DNA of 36,704 nucleotides. Source: Acidobacteriota bacterium. Lineage in GTDB: Bacteria; Acidobacteriota; UBA6911; RPQK01. Location: positions 1 to 36,704 of the forward strand of contig RPQK01000001.1 of the NCBI GenBank assembly GCA_003819755.1, given 5' to 3'. The translations under genes were made by a program, and so were the position numbers. The notes under the pieces were generated by a model. That model had not been told where the DNA came from, made no database searches, and worked only from the letters and a program-made list of their open reading frames with translations. This document shows positions 1 to 6,244 of the stretch, one piece after another; within the stretch, counting starts at the first letter, position 1; the number at the start of each line of letters is the position of its first letter.

Positions 1-491
1 TCGACGCCGAGCCCGGCGGCGCCTTCGTAAATCTCTTCACGGTTCACCGAACGGGCAAAAGCCTTGTCTTTCAGCTTCTTCTTGACCGAGGAAACGGGCA
101 GTTCCGCCACTTTCTTCCCGGGTCGGACGAGAGTCGCCGCCGTCACGAATCCGCACAGCTCGTCCACGGCAAACAGGGTCTTCTCGACTAGTCGTTCACG
201 GGGGAGGTTCAGGTGCGACCCGTGGGATTTCACCGCGTAGATGATGTCCGGCGGATAACCTCGCTCTTCGAGAATCTGGCCGCCGACCCGCGGATGATCG
301 GCGGGATCCGGGTAACGCTCGTAGTCAAAGTCGTGAATCAACCCGATAACACCCCATCTTTCGACATCCTCCCCGAACTTCTCGGCATAGGCGCGCATGG
401 CGGCCTCGACTGACAGCGCATGCTTGATCAGGCTGTCATTCTGAGTGAATTCGGTGAGAAGATCCCAAGCACCTTGACGAGTGATTTCCAT
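1..491 (-). CDS. HD-domain hydrolase, 3' end outside window
   Basis: A minus-strand reading frame starts with ATG at 491 and is still open at base 1, so about 163 N-terminal residues are seen and the C-terminus is missing. It carries the metal-binding pattern of an HD phosphohydrolase: H24, the H53-D54 doublet (in LIHDFDYERYP), H90 (in VKSHGSH) and D110 (in AVDEL). The family is the small stand-alone HD hydrolases of the COG2316 type, usually about 185 residues, whose substrates are mostly unknown. No signal peptide is seen, so it is probably cytosolic. It lies upstream of a family-1 hairpin and in the same orientation as hpt, so a nucleotide-related role is possible but not shown. The family call is fairly safe; the substrate is unknown. 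Confidence 0.8.
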   Translation of the reverse strand, partial: MEITRQGAWDLLTEFTQNDSLIKHALSVEAAMRAYAEKFGEDVERWGVIGLIHDFDYERYPDPADHPRVGGQILEERGYPPDIIYAVKSHGSHLNLPRERLVEKTLFAVDELCGFVTAATLVRPGKKVAELPVSSVKKKLKDKAFARSVNREEIYEGAAGLGV

Positions 492-501
492 AGACGTCCG
501 A

Positions 502-588
502 AGGAACTTATCCACGCACCAACACGAACGAACACGAACAAGAGATCTTTGTTCGTGTTCGTTCGTGTTGGTTCGCGGATAGGTTCCT
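502..588. repeat. Palindromic hairpin repeat, family 1, copy A
   Basis: The two arms are nearly exact reverse complements, about 42 bases each, meeting around AGATCT near 543-548. The core of the left arm is TCCACGCACCAACACGAACG, built from a reiterated ACACGAAC-like unit. Differences between the arms are a few single bases. It lies between hpt (ending at 597) and the HD gene, both on the minus strand. A transcript would fold into a long stem that could end transcription or stabilise a 3' end. Related copies are at 1968-2072, 27652-27730 and 31738-31803. Confidence 0.85.
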
Positions 589-596
589 TCCTCCCT

Positions 597-1130
597 TCAA
601 TCTCCGAGTACTCCAATGTACGGCAAATTACGGAACTGCTGATCAAAGTCCAAGCCATATCCAACCACGAATCTATCAGGCACCTCGAAGCCCAGATAGT
701 CAATCGCGACCTCCAATTTGCGCCGGGATGGTTTGGAGAGCAGCGCACAGACCCTTAAGGAGGCTGGATTCCGACTCCTCAAATTACCTACCAGGTAGTT
801 CAAAGTGAGCCCGGTGTCGACAATATCCTCGACCAGGATCACATGCGAGCCGTCGATGCTGCTTTCGAGGTCCTTGAGCAGCTGCACCTGACCCGAGGTT
901 TCAGTGGCGCTGCCGTAGCTGGACATGGCGATGAAATCGACCTCGAGCTTAAGATCGACATGGCGGATCAGATCGGAGAGAAAAACGGCGGCGCCCCGCA
1001 GAACACCTACCAGCAGCGGCGTCTGACCCTGGTAGTCTCTCGTGATTCTTTTCCCCAGCGCACGGACCCGCCTCTTGATCCTCGCTGCTTCGATAAGAAC
1101 CCTTGGCCCTTCAGTCTTGGCTTTAGTCAT
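597..1130 (-). CDS. hpt: Hypoxanthine phosphoribosyltransferase
   Basis: This 177-residue protein transfers phosphoribose from PRPP to hypoxanthine (often also guanine) to make IMP or GMP in purine salvage. The PRPP-binding motif VILVEDIVDTGLTL is at residues 97-110, with the acidic pair E101-D102 and catalytic-loop D105. The flexible-loop SYG is at 71-73, and the C-terminal FVVGYGLDFDQ segment is typical of bacterial HPRT. Length matches the family (about 175-185). The ATG at 1130 has no clear Shine-Dalgarno sequence. A TACAAT hexamer (minus strand, 1146-1141) lies only 10 bases upstream, so a nearly leaderless message is possible. In many bacteria hpt neighbours tilS and ftsH; neither is visible here. 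Confidence 0.95.
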   Translation of the reverse strand: MTKAKTEGPRVLIEAARIKRRVRALGKRITRDYQGQTPLLVGVLRGAAVFLSDLIRHVDLKLEVDFIAMSSYGSATETSGQVQLLKDLESSIDGSHVILVEDIVDTGLTLNYLVGNLRSRNPASLRVCALLSKPSRRKLEVAIDYLGFEVPDRFVVGYGLDFDQQFRNLPYIGVLGD

Positions 1131-1351
1131 GGGACAATTAATTGTAATTTAGACTCTGCTTTGTTGCTTCCCTGATGAACGGGCGAGCACGGCGCTTGTT
1201 CACAGTTCGGGCGGTTGTTTCATTGTTTGTCAAGTCCGAAAAACCAGGCCCGTGCCGTGCCCGGTCCACGCAAAACCTTTTCGCAACAGGATATGGCCTT
1301 TAGGGGGGCCTTGCAAGATGTTACAATACCAGCTTCAAGGAGGGCCGCAGA

Positions 1352-1966
1352 GTGAGCGTTGAATATGTCGAGAAGGTCTACAACCGCTATTCCAGTTTCT
1401 ACGACGTGGTCTTCGGAAAAGTTTTTCATGCCGGGCGCGAGCTCGCCCCGGAGCTCCTGGATCTCTTTCCCGGAGCACAACTGCTAGAAGTCGGTGTGGG
1501 AACCGGCCTATCCTTTCCCTTGTTACCTCGCAACATTCAGATTACAGCGATCGACCTTTCCCAGAAGATGCTTGACCTAGCCAAGAAGAGGGCCCACTCT
1601 CTGGCTCTGCGCAACATCGAGCTGATAAAGATGGATGCGACTAACCTGAATTTTCCCGATCAAGCCTTTGACAGGGTGCTCGCCGCTTACTTCGTCTCCA
1701 CGGTGCCAGATCCAGTGAAGGTGGTGCTGGAGATGAAGCGCGTCTGCAAACCGGGGGGCCTGCTCGTCTTCATGAATCACTTTCAAAGCGAGAACCGGGT
1801 GACTGCTCCGTTCGAAAAGGCTGTCTCTCCTCTGTTCTACCGCCTGGGCTTTCGCACGGATCTTAATCTTCGGAGGTTAATGGATCAGTGTGGGCTGGAA
1901 ATTGAAACCCGCGAGAAGGTGGGTTTCCTGGGGAACTGGACGGCAGTTCGCTGCATCGTGCCGTAA
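1352..1966 (+). CDS. Class I SAM-dependent methyltransferase, PmtA/UbiE-like
   Basis: A 204-residue Rossmann methyltransferase. SAM motif I is LLEVGVGTG at residues 44-52, the acidic residue after strand 2 is in TAIDLS (65-70), and a late motif is RVCKPGG (130-136). The YNRYSSFYD start and the PDP-x-VV-x-EM-x-RVCKPGG stretch followed by NHF resemble Rhodobacter-type phosphatidylethanolamine N-methyltransferases (PmtA) more than quinone methylases. A lipid substrate is therefore the best guess, but this is inference. The start is GTG at 1352 with AAGGAGGG about 8 bases upstream. No signal peptide is seen. The gene is alone on its strand and ends directly at the perfect hairpin 1968-2072, facing rpsU tail to tail. 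Confidence 0.8.
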   Translation: MSVEYVEKVYNRYSSFYDVVFGKVFHAGRELAPELLDLFPGAQLLEVGVGTGLSFPLLPRNIQITAIDLSQKMLDLAKKRAHSLALRNIELIKMDATNLNFPDQAFDRVLAAYFVSTVPDPVKVVLEMKRVCKPGGLLVFMNHFQSENRVTAPFEKAVSPLFYRLGFRTDLNLRRLMDQCGLEIETREKVGFLGNWTAVRCIVP

Positions 1967-1967
1967 A

Positions 1968-2072
1968 AACAACAGCGGGCTTTATCCACGAACTAACACG
2001 AACCATCACGAACAAAAGCTGGTTTTGTTCGTGATGGTTCGTGTTAGTTCGTGGATAAAGCCCGCTGTTGTT
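1968..2072. repeat. Perfect 50-bp inverted repeat, family 1, copy B; likely bidirectional terminator
   Basis: The left arm 1968-2017 and right arm 2023-2072 are exact reverse complements over 50 bases, separated by the 5-base loop GCTGG. The core has TTATCCACGAACTAACACG, as in the other family-1 copies. The outer 13 bases (AACAACAGCGGGC) are also perfectly paired although they are not shared with the other copies. It fills the gap between two convergent genes, the methyltransferase (stop at 1966) and rpsU (stop at 2082), where a two-way terminator is expected. No U-tract follows on either side. Confidence 0.9.
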
Positions 2073-2081
2073 AGGGCAGCT

Positions 2082-2282
2082 CTAGGCAGCGGGAATCTGC
2101 CTGGCTCTTTTTCTGCTTCGTTTTCTGGCTAGGGCCTGTTTGAGGCGTTTCCTCTCGCCCGGCTTCAAATAGAAGGAATGCTTTTTGACATCCTTGATGA
2201 TGTCTTCCTGCTGGACCTTTCGCTTGAAACGGCGAAGAGCGCTCTCCAACGACTCGCCCTCTTGTACGACTACCTCAGCCAA
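2082..2282 (-). CDS. rpsU: Small-subunit ribosomal protein bS21
   Basis: The protein is bS21, which binds near the mRNA exit site of the 30S subunit and aids initiation. The recognisable core is AEVVVQEGESLESALRRFKR, then KVQQEDIIKDVKKHSFY and a very basic RKRSRKRARQ tail. I place the start at TTG 2282, which gives a 66-residue protein beginning MAEVVVQ as in relatives. An in-frame GTG at 2291 would add three residues (MLVL...), but it lies inside the GAGGGGG purine run that serves as ribosome binding site for the TTG. It is the last gene of the minus-strand block, after a 69-base gap from the membrane-anchored protein gene, and runs into the copy B hairpin. Confidence 0.93.
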   Translation of the reverse strand: MAEVVVQEGESLESALRRFKRKVQQEDIIKDVKKHSFYLKPGERKRLKQALARKRSRKRARQIPAA

Positions 2283-2350
2283 TACTAACACCCCCTCTAC
2301 TCGTCAAAATAGTCGCTTTTATGCAAAAGCTAATATTACTAGCGACATTC

Positions 2351-2881
2351 TCAGCCTGTCAAGGATTCAAGCAGCTCATCCAATTCCTGCTCGGTCTTTG
2401 AGGGCAACCCCTGGCTGACCTCAGGGGACGCGTAGAGGATGCGGAGGACTGTAATCATCGCGGCCCGGACTTCGGGATTGGGGTTTGACGAGCCAGCTGC
2501 CTGGATGCTGAGCGAGGGTCGGCCGGCCTGCTTCCCCGGCATCACCCCTCCCCTTACAGCTTGCCACAATCGCAGCTTGGCCACGGCCCCGGCGAATTCT
2601 GTGTTGGTCATGAAGTCATCCAGGCGACGATGGGCCTGAAGCTGGGTCATTACGCTGTGGAAGGCCGGGTGACTTTCACGGTAACCCTCGAATATCTCTC
2701 TCAGATCATTCTTGGCGGCTTGCAGGCGAGCCGAGCTGCCTTCGACTTTTTTCGCTGGCTTCTTCGTGAGCCGGCGGACAACCAACACGATCAACACGAT
2801 AAGGACGATCGCGGCCGCCGCCACGATAAGCTGGTTGACTGGCGACTTACCTGCCCAATTGAGCATCTCGTCGAAGTTCAT
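2351..2881 (-). CDS. Hypothetical protein with one N-terminal membrane span
   Basis: I do not recognise this 176-residue protein. Residues 17-35 are a strongly hydrophobic stretch (Ala/Ile/Val/Leu) followed by RRLTKKPAKK, which suggests a single membrane anchor with the rest in the cytosol by the positive-inside rule. Residues about 50-80 look helical and charged. The segment around 130-150 contains a PNPEVRAAMITVLR helix. There are no cysteines and no catalytic motif that I can see. Its ATG overlaps the stop of the upstream TPR gene by 4 bases (ATGA-type), so the two are almost certainly translated together and may act together. Function is unknown. Confidence 0.7.
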   Translation of the reverse strand: MNFDEMLNWAGKSPVNQLIVAAAAIVLIVLIVLVVRRLTKKPAKKVEGSSARLQAAKNDLREIFEGYRESHPAFHSVMTQLQAHRRLDDFMTNTEFAGAVAKLRLWQAVRGGVMPGKQAGRPSLSIQAAGSSNPNPEVRAAMITVLRILYASPEVSQGLPSKTEQELDELLESLTG

Positions 2882-3708
2882 GGTTCACTCCATAGCTTTT
2901 GCCCGTCGTATCTTTTCTTGTCGGTAAGACGCTTAAGCAGGCCGAGTTTCAAATGCTCCGGATAGTCTCCCGGCCCAAGGCTCCTGGCAACTGAGATGGC
3001 CTTGGGCAAATCATCCATGAATTCGTAACTCTCAATCAAGCCCAATTTCGCCCGGAGCCGGCAGTCCGCACATTTAGTCCGCTCGAGAACCGAAAGCAAG
3101 AACGGCAAAGAACTTTCGTAATCCTTGTCAATTTGGAGGATACTTCCAACCCGAATGCTGGATTGATCAGCTAAATGATCCTCGATCCCGTCATCCAGGA
3201 TGTTCTGAAATTGGCGGCGGGCATCGTTGAACCTGTCCATCTTAAGAAGCGCGGTTCCCAGCTTGAAGATTATGGGGCGGCGGGATCGCAGCGAGGAATC
3301 AGCCCAGAGCGCTTCGTTCCAGTGGCGGATCGCGCTGGCCGGGTCCTTCAGGATGACCTCATTGATTTCGGCCAACTTGAGGTGGCTCTCCTTGGCCAAA
3401 GGCGTGCCGGGATAACCGGTCGCAAGTCGCTGGAAGCAAGACAAGGCGCGGTTAACGTCGAAGTTGTTGAAGTAGTAGATTGTTCCGATTTCCCAGAGGG
3501 CATCATCCGCGTAACGGCTGGCGGGGTAGTTGCGGGAGACGCCCTCATATAAGGTAATCGCATCCTCGTAGGCTCCGATTCGCCACTGGGCCTGTGCCCG
3601 GGCCATCAGGACCCGCACCTCATTCTCCGTCTGAAAGTACAGCCAGACACCAGTACCGAAAATCAAGAATGGTAGAAAAAGGACAAACCTATAGTTGTCC
3701 TTCATCAA
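2878..3708 (-). CDS. Membrane-anchored TPR protein
   Basis: This 276-residue protein has a hydrophobic N-terminus (residues 7-25, FVLFLPFLIFGTGVWLYFQ) that would act as a signal anchor, followed by helical pairs of tetratricopeptide type. Examples are WRIGAYEDAITLYEGVSRNY (about 42-61), YFNNFDVNRALSCFQRLATG and KMDRFNDARRQFQNIL. The arrangement resembles periplasmic YbgF/BamD-like TPR scaffolds, but no lipobox cysteine is present, so it is not an obvious lipoprotein. CADC near residue 210 is a possible redox or metal pair. The start at 3708 lies inside gyrA (20-base overlap) and the stop overlaps the next gene by 4 bases, so it is translationally coupled to both. Its partner is unknown; TPRs bind proteins. 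Confidence 0.75.
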   Translation of the reverse strand: MMKDNYRFVLFLPFLIFGTGVWLYFQTENEVRVLMARAQAQWRIGAYEDAITLYEGVSRNYPASRYADDALWEIGTIYYFNNFDVNRALSCFQRLATGYPGTPLAKESHLKLAEINEVILKDPASAIRHWNEALWADSSLRSRRPIIFKLGTALLKMDRFNDARRQFQNILDDGIEDHLADQSSIRVGSILQIDKDYESSLPFLLSVLERTKCADCRLRAKLGLIESYEFMDDLPKAISVARSLGPGDYPEHLKLGLLKRLTDKKRYDGQKLWSEP

Positions 3709-6151
3709 CCTGGTCCTCTTCCTCTTCGGGTATAAGGGTGACGTCCGCCACTCGGTCCTCGTTGCCCAAGTCTATCAGCGTGACCCCTTGGGCGCTGCGC
3801 GACTGCGTTTGACGGATCAACTGAGCCTCGATCCGAATGATCTTCCCTTGCTCAGTGATAATAATGATCTCAGAATTCTCGTCCACGTGGCAGGCGTGGA
3901 CCACGCGGCCATTGCGCTCGTTGGTCCGGATGTTGATCACCCCCTGACCGCCGCGTCCCTGCCTGTGATATTCCGAAACCGGCGTCCGCTTACCGAAACC
4001 GTGCTCGGTCACCGCCAGAACATCGCCCTCGTCGTCTCGGGCAATGGCCATACTTACCACTTCGTCCCCTTGGCGCACGGTGATACCGCGTACACCACGA
4101 GCCGTCCGGCCCATGTCTCGGACTTCTTCTTCCGAGAAGCGAATAGCCTTGCCCAGTCGCGAGAAGAGGAGGATATCGTCGGTCCCAGCGGTCCGGCCGA
4201 CGGCAATAAGCTCGTCATCGTCGGGCACGGAGCAGGCAATGATCCCGGCCGCCCGCGGATTCCCAAAGGCGTGAAGTTCAGTTTTCTTGATGTAACCCCT
4301 GCGCGAAGTCATGACGACAAAGCCCGGCTCCGAGAAATCCGTAACGGCAATCATGTCGGCGATTCTCTCGCCCCGCTCCAGGTTGATCAGGTTGACAATA
4401 GCCTTGCCCTTACCCGCCGCTCCCACGTCAGGGATCTCATAGACCTTGAGCCAGTAAACACGCCCGCGGTCCGTAAAAATCAGGATGTAGCTGTGCGTCG
4501 AAGCCACAAAAAGGTAATCGATCACGTCCTCGTCAACCCGCGTGGACATGCCGATCCGGCCTTTTCCCCCGCGGCGCTGGCTCTTGTAAATGTGAAGTGC
4601 AGTTCGCTTGATAAAGCCGCTGTGAGTGGCGGTGATGACGACCGGCTCATCCGCGATCAAATCCTCCATGGTGATGTCGACTTCTGCGTCCACGATCACC
4701 GTCCGGCGGCGGTTTTGATACCTGGTTTGTACGTCGAGCAGTTCCTCCCTGATCACCCTTTTGAGAGCCGACTCGCTTGCCAGGATCTCCTGCAGCTCGG
4801 CAATCTTGCGGATGATCTCCTCGTACTCCTCGATGATCTTGTCGCGCTCCAGGCCGGTTAACCGCTGCAACCGCATTTCAAGGATGGCTTGCGCCTGTTC
4901 CTGACTGAACTCGAAGGTTTCCATCAGGCCGGTCCGCGCTTCGGCTGGAGCCCGTGACCCCCGTATCAGAGTGATAATGGCGTCGAGATGGTCCAGCGCC
5001 ATCTTCAGCCCCTCCAGGATGTGGGCTCTCTGCTGCGCCTTCGCCAGCTCGAAACGAGTTCTGCGGGTGACCACTTCCCGACGGTGTTCCAGGAAGTAGG
5101 TCAGGATTTCGCGGAGAGTCAAAACTCGGGGCTGGCCATCAACCAGTGCCAGGAGGATCACCCCGAAGGACGACTGCATGACCGTCAGTTTGAAGAGCTG
5201 GTTGAGCACCACCTGGGGCTGTTCGCCTCTCTTCAACTCAATGACGATCCGCATTCCCTCACGATCGGATTCATCTCTCAGGTCGCTGATACCCTCGATT
5301 TTTTTCTGTTGAACCAGCTGCGCCATCTTCTCGATCAGCCGGGCCTTATTGACCTGATAGGGAATCTCAGTGACGATGATCGCTTCGCGGTCACGGCTGA
5401 TTCTCTCTGTCGAGGCAACGGCTCGCATCTGAATGATTCCGCGACCGGTCTCATACGCCTGCCGGATTCCTTGACGCCCGTAAATCAAAGCGCCCGTAGG
5501 AAAATCCGGACCCGGAATCAACGCCATCAGTTCGGGTAGAGCAGCGTCCGGACGGTCAAGCAGAAGCAGGAGGGCTTCAACGACTTCTCCAAGATTGTGA
5601 GGCGGGATGTTCGTCGCCATTCCAACCGCGATGCCCGATCCGCCGTTGACAATCAGATTAGGAAATCGCCCGGGAAGGACTACCGGCTCTGTGAGCGACT
5701 CATCATAGTTCGGCTGGAAGTCAACCGTATCCTTGTCGATGTCCGCTAGTAACTCCTCAGCCACCGGTGACATCCGTACTTCGGTGTACCGCATGGCCGC
5801 CGGGGAATCACCATCGATCGAGCCAAAGTTCCCCTGACCATCGACCAGGACCTCTCTCATCGAGAAGTCCTGAGCCATTCGGACGATACTGTCGTACACG
5901 GCGACATCGCCGTGCGGGTGGTATTTGCCGATGACTTCACCCACCACGCGAGCCGATTTCTTGTGGGCCCGGTTCGCGGTGTTGCCCAACTCGGACATCG
6001 CGTGCAGAATGCGGCGATGAACCGGCTTTAGACCGTCCCGTACATCTGGAAGCGCACGGCCGATGATGACCGACATCGCATAGTCCAGATAGGACGTCTT
6101 CATTTCCTCTTCTATGTTTACTGCGATCTCTTGACCGCGATACTCTCGCAT
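3689..6151 (-). CDS. gyrA: DNA gyrase subunit A
   Basis: An 820-residue GyrA, the DNA-breaking and rejoining subunit of gyrase, which introduces negative supercoils with GyrB. The catalytic tyrosine is Y122 (AAMRYTEVRM), in the same number as in E. coli. The GyrA box QRRGGKG at 525-531 marks it as gyrase rather than topoisomerase IV ParC. The C-terminal domain has the repeated blades (TRRGYIKKT, SRLGKAIRF, TEHGFGKRT and others). The quinolone-resistance region reads HPHGDVAVYD, so position 83 is valine instead of the sensitive serine or alanine, while D87 is kept. The acidic end EEEEDQVDEG resembles regulatory tails of other GyrA proteins. It follows gyrB after a 93-base repeat-filled gap and overlaps the TPR gene. 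Confidence 0.97.
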   Translation of the reverse strand: MREYRGQEIAVNIEEEMKTSYLDYAMSVIIGRALPDVRDGLKPVHRRILHAMSELGNTANRAHKKSARVVGEVIGKYHPHGDVAVYDSIVRMAQDFSMREVLVDGQGNFGSIDGDSPAAMRYTEVRMSPVAEELLADIDKDTVDFQPNYDESLTEPVVLPGRFPNLIVNGGSGIAVGMATNIPPHNLGEVVEALLLLLDRPDAALPELMALIPGPDFPTGALIYGRQGIRQAYETGRGIIQMRAVASTERISRDREAIIVTEIPYQVNKARLIEKMAQLVQQKKIEGISDLRDESDREGMRIVIELKRGEQPQVVLNQLFKLTVMQSSFGVILLALVDGQPRVLTLREILTYFLEHRREVVTRRTRFELAKAQQRAHILEGLKMALDHLDAIITLIRGSRAPAEARTGLMETFEFSQEQAQAILEMRLQRLTGLERDKIIEEYEEIIRKIAELQEILASESALKRVIREELLDVQTRYQNRRRTVIVDAEVDITMEDLIADEPVVITATHSGFIKRTALHIYKSQRRGGKGRIGMSTRVDEDVIDYLFVASTHSYILIFTDRGRVYWLKVYEIPDVGAAGKGKAIVNLINLERGERIADMIAVTDFSEPGFVVMTSRRGYIKKTELHAFGNPRAAGIIACSVPDDDELIAVGRTAGTDDILLFSRLGKAIRFSEEEVRDMGRTARGVRGITVRQGDEVVSMAIARDDEGDVLAVTEHGFGKRTPVSEYHRQGRGGQGVINIRTNERNGRVVHACHVDENSEIIIITEQGKIIRIEAQLIRQTQSRSAQGVTLIDLGNEDRVADVTLIPEEEEDQVDEGQL

Positions 6152-6156
6152 TCAGT

Positions 6157-6240
6157 CCGTTCCTCCGTTCACCGTTCCTCCGTTCACCGTTCACCCCAAC
6201 GCTCAAACGGTGAACGCTGAACGGTGAACGCTGAACCGTC
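6157..6240. repeat. GTTCACCGTT / AACGGTGAAC inverted array
   Basis: The gyrB-gyrA gap is filled by a low-complexity array. On the left are copies of CCGTTCACCGTTCCTCC; on the right is the reverse-complement theme AACGGTGAACGCTGAACGG. Left and right parts can pair to a long imperfect stem around the CCCCAACGCTC centre. It lies directly upstream of the gyrA start codon (6151), so a folded form could affect gyrA translation or partly end gyrB transcription. It is unrelated in sequence to the TTATCCACG family. Confidence 0.75.
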
Positions 6241-6244
6241 GAAC

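Noticed and set aside
3695..4861. Long plus-strand open frame of 388 codons opposite gyrA
   Set aside because: It is an antisense shadow of a clear gyrA; the translated product has no family features.
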